Under the pieces are notes generated by a model that was given only the letters and a program-made list of their open reading frames with translations, made no database searches and was not told where the DNA came from. From Mycobacterium sp. (lineage in GTDB: Bacteria > Actinomycetota > Actinomycetes > Mycobacteriales > Mycobacteriaceae), in the NCBI RefSeq assembly GCF_002863225.1, contig NZ_PKEK01000024.1, forward strand, positions 1 through 64,000: DNA of 64,000 nucleotides. Direction: 5' to 3'. Positions 38,374-46,423 of the stretch are shown here, in pieces. The translations under genes and the position numbers were made by a program. Positions within the stretch are counted from its first letter, which is position 1. The number at the start of each line of letters is the position of its first letter.

Positions 38374-39737
38374 CACCTGATCCCTTGTCGTTGCCCGCTA
38401 TTGCGCCATCATGGTTCGGGCAGCTCGCCGCCCATCCTTCGTTGTTAGCCGATATGGCTCATGCGATAGGCGGGCCGTTTCACGTGCTGTTCCCTCCGCG
38501 CTTCGAGCGCAACCTAAAAGCCTTCACCCACGCTTTTACGTCATCAGGGGTAAGTGGACAAGTGCTGTTCGCCAAGAAGGCGAACAAGGCGGGATGCTGG
38601 CTGTCGGTGTGCGCCGAGACCGGCGCGGGCGTCGACGCGTCCAGCGCCCCGGAACTGATACAAGCGCTGTCGCGCGGTGTGCGCGGCGCCGATATCGTCG
38701 TTACAGGCCCGGCCAAAAGCGAGCGTTTGCTCTGGCTGGCATCTCGACACGGCTGTTTGATCGCCGTCGATGCCCTCGACGAGCTGGACCGGGTGATCGC
38801 GCTAGCCCGTCGTGGCGAGGGTGCCCGCATCATGCTGCGGGTGCTCCCGGACGCCAACCCCAACAGCCGATTTGGCCTCGACTCGGCCGAACTGGACATC
38901 GCTCTGCAGCGATGCGCTCAGCAGCGGTCCCGCGTGTCCATGGAAGGATTCTCCTTTCACCTCAACGGATACGAGGTCAAACCGCGCGCCCAGCTAGCGG
39001 CCCAACTGGTCGACCGTGTCGTGCAGGCGCGAGCACAAGGGCTGGCGGCGACGTCCATTTCGATCGGCGGCGGCTTCGCGGTGAGCTATCTTGATGCCGA
39101 CACGTGGGCCCGGTTTTTACGCGACGCTGATGAGGCCGACTTTCACAGCGGAAAGACCTTCAGCCATTTCTATCCCTATCATCAGTCGCCGACCGGCGCG
39201 GAAATGTTGGCCGCGATCTTGTCCAGCGAAACGGACTGCGGCGCAGGCACAGTCGGCGAAAAATTCGCGAAGACCGAAACCACACTGCTCGTTGAACCAG
39301 GACGTGCGTTGCTGGACGGGGCAGGGCTTACGGTTTTCCCGGTCCAGGGTTTCAAGCGGCGAAGCGACTACGGGATCGTCACCGTTGACGGGTTGAGCAT
39401 GAGCCTGTCGGAGCAATGGAAGTCCAGTGAATTTCTTCCAGATCCGATGCTGTGGCCACAAAAAGACACCGACGAGCTCGATCCGACAAACACTGTGCGG
39501 GCCTGTGTCGGTGGGGCCAGCTGCCTAGAATATGACATGCTGACCTGGCGCAAAGTCGTGCTGCCACGGGAACCGCGTCACGGCGACCTGTTGATCTACC
39601 CCAATACGGCCGGCTACCAGATGGACAAAAACGAATCGGAGTTTCACCGACTCCCGTTACCTCCCAAGATCGTGGTGAGCACCGACGACCGAGGCCGGTT
39701 CCGCTGGCAGCTTGACGAAAACGGCTCTGGTCAGTGA
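38364..39737 (+). CDS. fold-type III PLP decarboxylase (SbnH/DAPDC/Y4yA-like)
   Basis: PLP-dependent decarboxylase-fold protein of 457 aa starting at GTG 38364 within the end of the previous gene. PLP lysine is in VLFAKKANKAG (about 65). SFHLNGYE supplies the substrate/PLP histidine, SIGGGFAV the glycine-rich phosphate loop, and LLVEPGRALLDGAG the EPGR motif. CVGGASCLEYDML carries the catalytic Cys of the second subunit. Similar folds include diaminopimelate decarboxylase, SbnH of staphyloferrin B synthesis and the poorly known Y4yA family. The last looks plausible from the C-terminal NTAGYQMDKNESEFH. Substrate is unknown. Confidence 0.85.
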   Translation: MELAPDPLSLPAIAPSWFGQLAAHPSLLADMAHAIGGPFHVLFPPRFERNLKAFTHAFTSSGVSGQVLFAKKANKAGCWLSVCAETGAGVDASSAPELIQALSRGVRGADIVVTGPAKSERLLWLASRHGCLIAVDALDELDRVIALARRGEGARIMLRVLPDANPNSRFGLDSAELDIALQRCAQQRSRVSMEGFSFHLNGYEVKPRAQLAAQLVDRVVQARAQGLAATSISIGGGFAVSYLDADTWARFLRDADEADFHSGKTFSHFYPYHQSPTGAEMLAAILSSETDCGAGTVGEKFAKTETTLLVEPGRALLDGAGLTVFPVQGFKRRSDYGIVTVDGLSMSLSEQWKSSEFLPDPMLWPQKDTDELDPTNTVRACVGGASCLEYDMLTWRKVVLPREPRHGDLLIYPNTAGYQMDKNESEFHRLPLPPKIVVSTDDRGRFRWQLDENGSGQ

Positions 39738-41164
39738 GTCATCCGCCCGTCGCTGAGACTCGCAGAGCGCGCCTTGGTTACTTGGTGCGTACCAGTCGGC
39801 AACTGACTGCGTTGGCGGCACCGATCGCCGGCGTCCAATTCGCCCAGGTCGCCTTGACTGCCACCGACTTGGCCATCATGGGGCTCATCGGGGTGCAGGC
39901 CATCGCCGCTGGTGGGTTGGCCGCCACCTTGTACAACCTGATGCGCACGATGTGCGTCGGCGTCGTCACCGCGGTGGGAAACCTGGTTGCGGGTGCGGCG
40001 GGTCGCGGTGAAGCACGCTCGGGCACTGATCGCCCGGATGAGCAGGCGCAGAACGAAATACGCCAGATCACCCGGTCAGCTTTCTTGGTGGCGACGGTGG
40101 CCGCTGGGCTCCTCGGAGTCGCGCTGATCGGCTTGGGTTACGTTTTGCCACTCTTTGGGCTCGACGAGGGTGTGCTGAGACTCGCGCGACCCATGATGAT
40201 CGCGCTGGCTCCCGGGCTTGTTCCGATGGTGTGGCTGAACGTTTTACGCCAGTTCAGCGTCGGGATGCGCCGACCAGGCCCGCTATTAGCTGTCAGCATC
40301 GCCGCCATCGCGATGAACGCCGCACTAGACCTGGTGTTCATCTACGGTCTGCTAGGGCTTCCCAAGCTCGGACTCGCCGGAATCGGGCTGGCCACAACAC
40401 TGGTTCAGGTCGCTACCGTTGTCGCGTTCTACTGGATCGTGAGGCGCGACAGTCAACTTGCCCCGCTGTTATCCATCCACGGCTGGAAAGCAGACGCTCA
40501 AATGGCGCGCAACATCGCACGGCTGGGCATCCCGATCTCGCTGACCTACGGCTCCGAAGCCGGCATCACCTCGCTGGCTGCCGTGGTGATGGGGACGTTC
40601 GGCCCGATCGCGCTAGCCGCCTACAACGTGGTGAACCAACTGACACGCATCGCCTTTCAAGTCAGTATCGGCTTGTCTCACGGGGCATCAATTCTCATCA
40701 GCCGCGCCGTCGGCAGGGCCGACAAAGAACATGCCCAGCAGATCGCCACCGCAGCGCTCGTCCTGGGATGGCTGACCACGGCCCTTATCGGGCTGGTGTA
40801 TGTGTCTGCGCCAAACCTGGTGTTGCGGCCATTTCTCAATCCGGCCGACTCGTCAACCATGATGCTGGCCAAGCTCTTTCTGCTCTTCGCAATAGTTCAG
40901 CAGATCGTGGACTTCACGCAAAATATTTCGGTCGGCTTGCTACGAGGCATCGGAAACACTACGAGTGGATTTCGTGTCACGTCGATCGGCTATTGGATGG
41001 TGGGCTTGCCGACGATGCTGTTGCTCGCCTTCCCAGCGCATCTGCACGGTCCAGGAGTGTGGATCGGGCTCAGCACAGGCTTCGCCGCGACAGCGGTGTT
41101 GCTCCTGCGCCGGTTTCATCGGGACCTGCCACAAACTGTCTGGCCAGCGGCACGCGAATTTTGA
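39734..41164 (+). CDS. MATE-family exporter ending the cysK2 operon
   Basis: Twelve-helix MATE antiporter of 476 aa. The first half has LAAPIAGVQFAQVALTATDLAIMGLIG and the second begins RLGIPISLTYGSEAGITSLAAVVMG. GTG 39734 overlaps the decarboxylase stop (GTGA), so it is translated with it. Placement at the end of a biosynthetic operon suggests it exports the operon's small-molecule product, as metallophore or antibiotic MATE pumps do. That role is inference. It belongs to a different branch from the DinF-like protein at 22566. Confidence 0.88.
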   Translation: MSHPPVAETRRARLGYLVRTSRQLTALAAPIAGVQFAQVALTATDLAIMGLIGVQAIAAGGLAATLYNLMRTMCVGVVTAVGNLVAGAAGRGEARSGTDRPDEQAQNEIRQITRSAFLVATVAAGLLGVALIGLGYVLPLFGLDEGVLRLARPMMIALAPGLVPMVWLNVLRQFSVGMRRPGPLLAVSIAAIAMNAALDLVFIYGLLGLPKLGLAGIGLATTLVQVATVVAFYWIVRRDSQLAPLLSIHGWKADAQMARNIARLGIPISLTYGSEAGITSLAAVVMGTFGPIALAAYNVVNQLTRIAFQVSIGLSHGASILISRAVGRADKEHAQQIATAALVLGWLTTALIGLVYVSAPNLVLRPFLNPADSSTMMLAKLFLLFAIVQQIVDFTQNISVGLLRGIGNTTSGFRVTSIGYWMVGLPTMLLLAFPAHLHGPGVWIGLSTGFAATAVLLLRRFHRDLPQTVWPAAREF

Positions 41165-41243
41165 ACGCCCTTCAGGATCTCTGATCAGGCGGACAAGGGG
41201 CGGCCTGCATTGTCTGGTGGCCCGGGGGGCCGGTGCCTTGCAT

Positions 41244-41267
41244 TACTATCTACGTACGGAGCAAGTA
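41244..41267. promoter_or_regulatory. imperfect palindrome upstream of blaI-like gene
   Basis: A 24-bp inverted repeat with outer arms TACT (41244) and AGTA (41264) and centre CGTACG; 9 of 12 base pairs are symmetric. TACT/AGTA arms are typical of BlaI/MecI/CopY-type operators. It lies about 75 bp before the regulator start and probably mediates autoregulation. Confidence 0.5.
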
Positions 41268-41339
41268 TGTTGATCGAGGTCGGTTTCGGCCTTTACGTCG
41301 GGCGACGGTGACCCGGCACCGGTACGCGGGAGGCCCAGG

Positions 41340-41723
41340 GTGCGGATTCGAGGTTTTGGGGAGCTCGAGGCGGTCGTCATGGACCGCATCTGGAGCCGCG
41401 ATCCGGCCACCGCGACAACGGTGCGAGAGGTGTTCGACGGCTTGGCGGCCGAGCGGACCATCGCCTACACCACGGTCATGTCGACGATGGACAACCTGCA
41501 TACCAAGGGCTGGCTGGCCAGGGAACGTGAGGGCAAGGCGTACCGCTATTGGCCGACCCTGTCGCGAGAGCAGCACAGCGCGCGGCTGATGCACGAGGCA
41601 CTCGATGGCGGCGGCAGCCCTGATCTGGTGTTGCACCACTTCGTCGAGCAGATCGGTCCCGCGGAATCCACGCGACTGCACGCCGCACTGCAGAAGCTGG
41701 CGAAACGGACGAAGCAGCGGTGA
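41340..41723 (+). CDS. BlaI/MecI/CopY-family transcriptional repressor
   Basis: Winged-helix repressor of 127 aa, VRIRGFGELEAVVMDRIWS, with the recognition region TIAYTTVMSTMDNLHTKGWL (about 42-61) and a dimerising helical C-terminus. BlaI proteins are inactivated by proteolysis triggered by an M56 sensor-protease, and such a gene overlaps its stop (GTGA). Family targets are beta-lactamase, stress or copper genes. Here the palindromes at 41244, 43065 and 45209 share TACT/AGTA arms and are the likely targets. Confidence 0.92.
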   Translation: MRIRGFGELEAVVMDRIWSRDPATATTVREVFDGLAAERTIAYTTVMSTMDNLHTKGWLAREREGKAYRYWPTLSREQHSARLMHEALDGGGSPDLVLHHFVEQIGPAESTRLHAALQKLAKRTKQR

Positions 41724-42673
41724 GCATCGCCGTTTGTCTCTTGCTCTATAGCCTGGCGGTGCTTGTCGCGGCACCGCCGCTGTTGCGTGCGTTGACCCGG
41801 CATGGGCATGCTCCCCGTTTCGGGGTTGCGGCGTGGCTGACCGCGATCGGCACCGTGGTGCTCATCTGGTTGGCTGTCGTGGGGATCGTCATCGTCGAGA
41901 TGATCAGTCACTGGAATTACCCGCGCGCCCTTGCCGCGTCGTGCCTAGTCCGGCTGCGTGGCGTCGTGACGGTGCTCAGTGACAGTGCTGGGCTGGCACC
42001 GCAGGTGACGGTGGGCGCGATGATTGTGGCGGCGGCGTTGATGGTGGCCCTCGCCGGCGGGCGATTGGCCAGAACCATCTCAGGAATGCAGGTGCGCGCC
42101 CACGAGCACGCCGATGCCGTGCGCCTCGTCGGTCACCGCACCGGCGACCCGGACGTCGTGATCGTGGAGGCCAGCGAACCCGCCGCCTACTGCGTGTCGG
42201 GCCGGCCCTCAGCGATCGTGGTGACCAGCGCTGCGGTTGCGGCACTCGACGATCACGAGCTGGCGGCGGTACTTGCCCACGAACGCGCCCACCTCTCCGG
42301 ACATCATTCGCTCGCGGTCACTATCGTGCGCGGCCTGACCGCGGTATTTCCGAGGCTGACCCTGATGCGCCAGGGCGCCACGGAGGTGCCGCGGCTGTTG
42401 GAGATGTGCGCCGACGACGCCTCAGCCCGCCGACACGGCAGTGCGCCGTTGCTGTCTGGGTTGATCACCCTGTGCCGCGCAGCCCCAGCTGGATCACTTG
42501 CGGCTGCCGATGTCGCCGTGTTGGCGCGGGCCGAACGGCTCGCTGTACCAACAGCAGATCCGGCGATAGCCCGGGCTCGGGCGGCACTGACCAGCGTCGT
42601 CGCGGTCATGGTTGCCGGGCCTGTCATGATCGCGACGCTGGCTGGCTCGGGCATCCTGCTGTGCGGAATGTAG
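41720..42673 (+). CDS. M56-family membrane metallopeptidase (BlaR-like sensor protease)
   Basis: Membrane protein of 317 aa with about four transmembrane helices (near 5-20, 38-60, 95-115 and 290-312). A zinc-protease domain has HERAH (H187, E188, H191) and a downstream EMCADDASAR segment providing the third ligand. It has no extracytoplasmic penicillin-binding domain, unlike BlaR1. It would cleave BlaI upon a signal. Translationally coupled to the blaI-like gene. Confidence 0.9.
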   Translation: MSIAVCLLLYSLAVLVAAPPLLRALTRHGHAPRFGVAAWLTAIGTVVLIWLAVVGIVIVEMISHWNYPRALAASCLVRLRGVVTVLSDSAGLAPQVTVGAMIVAAALMVALAGGRLARTISGMQVRAHEHADAVRLVGHRTGDPDVVIVEASEPAAYCVSGRPSAIVVTSAAVAALDDHELAAVLAHERAHLSGHHSLAVTIVRGLTAVFPRLTLMRQGATEVPRLLEMCADDASARRHGSAPLLSGLITLCRAAPAGSLAAADVAVLARAERLAVPTADPAIARARAALTSVVAVMVAGPVMIATLAGSGILLCGM

Positions 42674-42783
42674 CGATGCCCATCCGCTCCGACCCCCTGG
42701 TGACGACATCAAGTCGATGACATCAGCCGCGGTCGATGTCAACTGCGTAGACGGCGCTGTCGAACGAATCAATGAGGTACCCG

Positions 42784-43038
42784 ATGATGATGCACGGCGG
42801 CAACTGGGCATGGGGCGGCTCGACCCTCATGGCCGTAGCACTGGTGGTGTTCGGGGCATTGCTGATCACCGCAGTCGTCCTTAACGTGCGGTACCTGGTC
42901 TCATCGCGCGACACCGGGTCAGCCGAAGATGCCGGGCCGAGCACAGCGGAAAGGCTGCTCGCGGAACGTTATTCGCGCGGCGACATCGACGAAGATGAAT
43001 ACCAGCACAAGCTAACGCGGCTACTCAAGCACCGGTGA
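42784..43038 (+). CDS. small SHOCT-domain membrane protein
   Basis: Protein of 84 aa. MMMHGGNWAWGG leads a single transmembrane helix (LMAVALVVFGALLITAVVLNVRYLV), and the C-terminal SHOCT domain reads AERLLAERYSRGDIDEDEYQHKL. ATG 42784 is chosen because GAGG (42774) lies 6 nt upstream and it matches the paralogue at 43525 in length and start; an ATG at 42772 is also in frame. SHOCT domains are short oligomerising tails of unknown function. The MMMHGG start is Met/His-rich and may contact metal. Confidence 0.85.
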   Translation: MMMHGGNWAWGGSTLMAVALVVFGALLITAVVLNVRYLVSSRDTGSAEDAGPSTAERLLAERYSRGDIDEDEYQHKLTRLLKHR

Positions 43039-43064
43039 GAGTTTCTACTTGCACTCGCGCAGTT

Positions 43065-43091
43065 CTACTGTTCTACTAAGTAGGCCAGTAG
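43065..43091. promoter_or_regulatory. nested palindrome CTACT-N3-CTACT-A-AGTAG-N3-AGTAG
   Basis: Perfect 27-bp nested palindrome 34 bp before the Met/Pro-rich gene. Both inner and outer arms are CTACT/AGTAG around a central A at 43078. The same architecture recurs at 45209-45235, and TACT/AGTA arms occur before the blaI-like gene. Probable operator for the BlaI-like repressor. Confidence 0.7.
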
Positions 43092-43124
43092 CACGTACGT
43101 GATTATCCCCATCAGGAGGAACCC

Positions 43125-43460
43125 GTGACAGACACCGCGCCCGCCACCCGGTCCAACTCGAGGTGGACTCGCTGGCTTTACCCAACCCTGGCCGTTACCG
43201 GCATCGCGGTTGGCATATTCGTCATAGCCGCCGGCGTGTATCTCCTCTTTGTGCACCCAAGCCCAGGGCATTCCGCGCAGCAGGACTGTTGTAAACCCAT
43301 GGAAGCCGACATGAAGAAAATGATGGACGACCCGAAAATGCCGATGAATAAACCGTCGATGCCGCCGATGTCGCCCATGCCGAGCATGTCCCCGATGCCG
43401 GGCGCGCCGACGCCGGGCGCACCGATGCCGAGTATGCCCATGCCTACCCGCACGCCCTAG
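43125..43460 (+). CDS. Met/Pro-rich single-pass membrane protein (possible copper binder)
   Basis: Protein of 111 aa from GTG 43125, with AGGAGGAA 5 nt upstream. An N-terminal cytosolic segment precedes a helix (LYPTLAVTGIAVGIFVIAAGVYLLFV, about 18-43). The outside part has DCCKPMEADMKKMMDD and then a long run of MP/MS repeats (MPPMSPMPSMSPMPG). About 17 methionines and a CC pair suggest Cu(I) binding, as in Met-rich copper proteins. The ligand role is inference. Behind the nested CTACT palindrome. Confidence 0.75.
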   Translation: MTDTAPATRSNSRWTRWLYPTLAVTGIAVGIFVIAAGVYLLFVHPSPGHSAQQDCCKPMEADMKKMMDDPKMPMNKPSMPPMSPMPSMSPMPGAPTPGAPMPSMPMPTRTP

Positions 43461-43524
43461 CACGCTTTACGCGGGCCGCAGTCGGTCCGAATAGTGGCGA
43501 CGGAACTCTCGGAAAGGAGCCAGG

Positions 43525-43779
43525 ATGATGATGGGGCATTGCGGTGACGGGGGGTGGGCTCATTGGGTGTGGATGGCCGAAACGTTTCTGCTGTGGGCGC
43601 TGCTTATCACCGCTGTAGTGCTGATAGTGCGGCATCTAGTCTCGCTAGGCGGTGCTGGCGCGTCCCTGGCCAGCGGCGCTCCCCGCGAGGAGGGCCTGCT
43701 TGCCGAGCGCTACGCGCGCGGCGAACTCGACGATGGTGAATACCAGCGACGAATGACAGTGCTGCGGCAGAATCGGTGA
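43525..43779 (+). CDS. small SHOCT-domain membrane protein (paralogue)
   Basis: Protein of 84 aa, paralogous to that at 42784: MMMGHCGDGGWAHWVW, then one transmembrane helix (TFLLWALLITAVVLIVRHLVS), then GLLAERYARGELDDGEYQRRM. GGAAAGGAG lies before the ATG. The N-terminus has Met, His and Cys in a short stretch, a possible metal site. Same strand as the flanking genes and within the same cluster. Confidence 0.85.
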   Translation: MMMGHCGDGGWAHWVWMAETFLLWALLITAVVLIVRHLVSLGGAGASLASGAPREEGLLAERYARGELDDGEYQRRMTVLRQNR

Positions 43780-43979
43780 GGGTGCGAGTTCTCCACCGCG
43801 CCAGCGCTGAATTTTCCGCTGACCGGCCGCCGGCGACGATCAGAACAAGCGCCGCCGCCAGGCCGACCGTGCTGGCGCGGTCAGCTATAACCCTGCCCGC
43901 AAAGCGGGTTTCCTAACTATCTCACCCGTCGGGTGGGAATGGCTTGAGTCATGTCTCGAGGTCCAAGAATTGGAGAGCG

Positions 43980-44681
43980 ATGAGCCTGGAGTTGACGACG
44001 AAAAAACACGCGGCGCTAGACCACGTTGATACCGTGCGGGTGCAGCTGGATGAGGTCACACGGATGCTGGAATCCGACGCACAATGCGTGGACGTGATGA
44101 AACAGATCCAGAAGGTTCAGAGCTCACTGGAACGCGCGAGCCGCGTGACGTTGCACAGACACCTGGAGACCTGCGTTTCGGACGCGGTGTTGTACGGCCG
44201 GGGACATGCGGCCATCGAAGAACTGGTTGACGCCGTCAAGTTCATGCCCGCGTTTACTGGCCCGCAAGCTCAGCTCAACAGCTCCGGGATCCGTCGGGGC
44301 ATTGCAGGCGACACTGGCCAGCTCCTGGCGGCTACAACCTTGTCGCTACCCGGGATCTCTTCGCAAAGATGCGAGACCGCGATCGAAGGCATACTCGCCC
44401 CCATCGCAGGTGTCGGCGCGGTGGAGGTCGACGTAGCGACGAAGACGGTCGTCATTCATCACGACAACCGAGCGCCCGCCCGGCGGCTGATCGAGGCCAT
44501 CGAGGACCAGGGCTACCACGTTGTCGACGCGAGGATGACGACCGCAGGAAAAAGGACTGGCAATCATGACCCGCGCTGGAAACGTGGCCCCGGGGCCACA
44601 ACGCACGGGTCTTGTCCGGTGTCGGTTACGCAAGCGGCTGGCCAAGCTGGGCTTGGGTTCGTCGACGGTGATGGCATCTGA
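43980..44681 (+). CDS. CsoR-like metal-sensing domain fused to an HMA-like domain
   Basis: Protein of 233 aa. Residues 12-90 are a CsoR/DUF156 domain with C36, H61 and C65, exactly the Cu(I) ligand positions of M. tuberculosis CsoR. Residues about 118-187 resemble a heavy-metal-associated domain (TTLSLPGISSQRCETAIEG...VVIHHDN...IEAIEDQGYHVV), but the usual CxxC is reduced to SSQRC with one Cys. The C-terminal 45 residues are unstructured. ATG 43980 follows GGAG at 43972. The fusion suggests a repressor that receives or gates copper through its own chaperone-like domain; that is inference. Confidence 0.8.
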   Translation: MSLELTTKKHAALDHVDTVRVQLDEVTRMLESDAQCVDVMKQIQKVQSSLERASRVTLHRHLETCVSDAVLYGRGHAAIEELVDAVKFMPAFTGPQAQLNSSGIRRGIAGDTGQLLAATTLSLPGISSQRCETAIEGILAPIAGVGAVEVDVATKTVVIHHDNRAPARRLIEAIEDQGYHVVDARMTTAGKRTGNHDPRWKRGPGATTHGSCPVSVTQAAGQAGLGFVDGDGI

Positions 44682-45208
44682 ATCCCGCTACTTGACGTCC
44701 AGATCTGCCGTTGCCTTGAGCACATGCAGCCCTCAGCAGGGCCCGGGCATTGCTCCGCCTTCAAATGAGTTTGCCGGCTCTGTACATTCGGCTACGTCGT
44801 CTCGAACTCGTCAGGGCGGGCTTGGGACTGCACGTCGACGCGGCGGCTGTCACGTGCGGAGGCATATGTGCGTCGAGGCCTGATCCGAGATAGCCGGGGC
44901 GTGTCGTTCCGGGGGATTAGAGGCGGCATGTGCTCACAGTCTGTGTCGGAAGGGCGGAAACCCGTCTGCCTGGCCCGCGTCGAATGACCAGGGGAATAGG
45001 CAGGTGATGAAATCTCTTGTAGGGCAGCGGGAGTCCTAGCGGGTACTCAAATAATGTAATTACTCCGTACGCAGTTCATAATGCAACCGCAGGGGGAGCG
45101 AAGGCTCGTCGGGTGGCGCGGCCGCACCGCCGGCACGCGACACTGCGCGTCGCGCCCATACCCTCCCAACAATGGGTGGAGGGGCTACATCGACACCTGC
45201 GGATGGTT
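44682..45208. other. intergenic region without a supported gene
   Basis: About 0.5 kb after the CsoR-HMA fusion. A frame overlapping the end of that gene continues to 44883 but has no coding character that I trust. No RNA or repeat was recognised before the palindrome at 45209. Confidence 0.4.
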
Positions 45209-45235
45209 CTACTAGCCTACTAAGTAGAATAGTAC
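45209..45235. promoter_or_regulatory. second nested CTACT/AGTAG palindrome
   Basis: CTACT-N3-CTACT-A-AGTAG-N3-AGTAC, the same 27-bp architecture as 43065-43091 with one arm mismatch. It lies 44 bp before a relic gene starting MTDT, like the gene behind the first copy. Confidence 0.65.
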
Positions 45236-45279
45236 ATTCGTCGTAACTCGTTGATGCGCCGCACGAAGGATGCGCAGCC

Positions 45280-45395
45280 ATGACTGACACGATCTCCACC
45301 ACCACGACTACCGAAATGGGGCTCGCTGGCTCTGCCGGGTCCTGGCCATCACCTCAATCAGTGTCTTCACGATCATCGTGGCCCGCCTCAAGTAG
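45280..45395 (+). pseudogene. relic of a small membrane protein, partial duplicate of the 43125 gene
   Basis: ATG 45280 gives MTDTISTTTTTE, like the MTDTAPATRS start at 43125. A one-base shift then gives ARWLCRVLAITSISVFTIIVARLK and a stop, which looks like a transmembrane helix. The preceding operator is duplicated too. Confidence 0.4.
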
Positions 45396-45408
45396 TTCCC
45401 CACCGGAG

Positions 45409-45885
45409 ATGGCGAGACCAGGAGTAGGTGTGTCACGAGGTCGGCGTTCGTTCACCCCCGAGTATCGGGTGAACGCTGCGCACTTGGTGATCGATGAGCA
45501 TCGGCGTGTTGCCGAGGTAGCCGGTGAATTAGGCCTCCACAAGAACCTGTTGTACACCTGGGTGCGCGATGAGCGATGGCGAATGGCCGAAGCCCGCGCA
45601 GGCCAGCAGACAGATTCCCATGGCGTACAGCCATGTTCGGCGCTTGAGCGTGCGGAGTTGGTGCGACTACGAGCGACGGTTGCCCAGCAGGCCACAAAAC
45701 TTGCCATTCTGGAAAACGTCTCGGCGTATTTTGCGACGGCAGTATCGAAAGCGAGCCGCCTCGAGCTCATCGCCGCGAACTGCGCCAGCCACGACCTGAC
45801 CCGGCTAGCCGAGCTGCTCGGCGTATCACCGGGCTACCACAAACAACTGGATGCCCAGTCGGTGAACCGTCGCCCGCCAGCGTAG
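45409..45885 (+). pseudogene. IS3-like transposase fragment
   Basis: From ATG 45409 (or GTG 45431): RGRRSFTPEYRVNAAHLVIDEH with VAGELGLHKNLLYTWV is an OrfA helix-turn-helix. It is followed by a leucine-rich coiled coil (LERAELVRLRATVAQQATKL) and the beginning of OrfB (LAELLGVSPGYHK), then a stop. The DDE catalytic domain is absent and no terminal inverted repeats were found. Confidence 0.7.
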
Positions 45886-46075
45886 CGGCGCCGTGACTTG
45901 GAGGTGAACTCATTTTCATCACAGGGTCACTCACCGCTCGCCGGAGATCACCGCCGACTGAGTCACAGGTGACGTCCGGCGATTAAGTTCGGGCCAAAAG
46001 GCCCTTATCGAGACACTGAGCCGGCGCGGAAAGTATTGAGTAGGAACGCCACCCGAATGATTAGGAGGAGTCGTC

Positions 46076-46423
46076 ATGTTCGCCAAGATTAAGCAAGTGG
46101 CCGTTATCGGGGCCGTTGTCGGCGCCGGATGGATGCCAATTGTGAGTCCGGCTGTAGCCCACACGCAGCCGACGCACATCTCCCCGGGCGATAACATCAC
46201 CTGCCCGAGCGGCGCAGACGCCGCAAACGCCCAGTATCTGCCGGACCCCGAGGATTCAAATGCGTACTACGTCTGCGCGGGTGGAGTGGAGCCGCAACAC
46301 ATCCGATGTCCGTCGATTGCGAAATTGATCATGAGCACTCCGCCCAAGTGTTCTCCCCGAAGCAATCATCACAATGCCTTAGCTGACCGCGATTTGGCGA
46401 TAGCGGCCTCGGTGGTCACATAG
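46076..46423 (+). CDS. secreted protein with CBM14 (chitin-binding, peritrophin-like) motif
   Basis: Protein of 115 aa. It has a signal peptide (MFAKIKQVAVIGAVVGAG to VSPAVA, cleaved near residue 28). The mature part has the cysteine pattern ITCPSG...YLPDPEDSNAYYVCAGG...HIRCP...KCSP, as in carbohydrate-binding module 14, with aromatic YY in the usual place. Such small proteins occur in several mycobacteria; the ligand is unknown. GGAGG lies 7 nt before ATG. Confidence 0.75.
   Translation: MFAKIKQVAVIGAVVGAGWMPIVSPAVAHTQPTHISPGDNITCPSGADAANAQYLPDPEDSNAYYVCAGGVEPQHIRCPSIAKLIMSTPPKCSPRSNHHNALADRDLAIAASVVT

Noticed and set aside
40231..41184. 317-residue frame overlapping the MATE gene
   Set aside because: Same-strand alternative frame, Arg/His-rich; the MATE frame has clear transmembrane segments.
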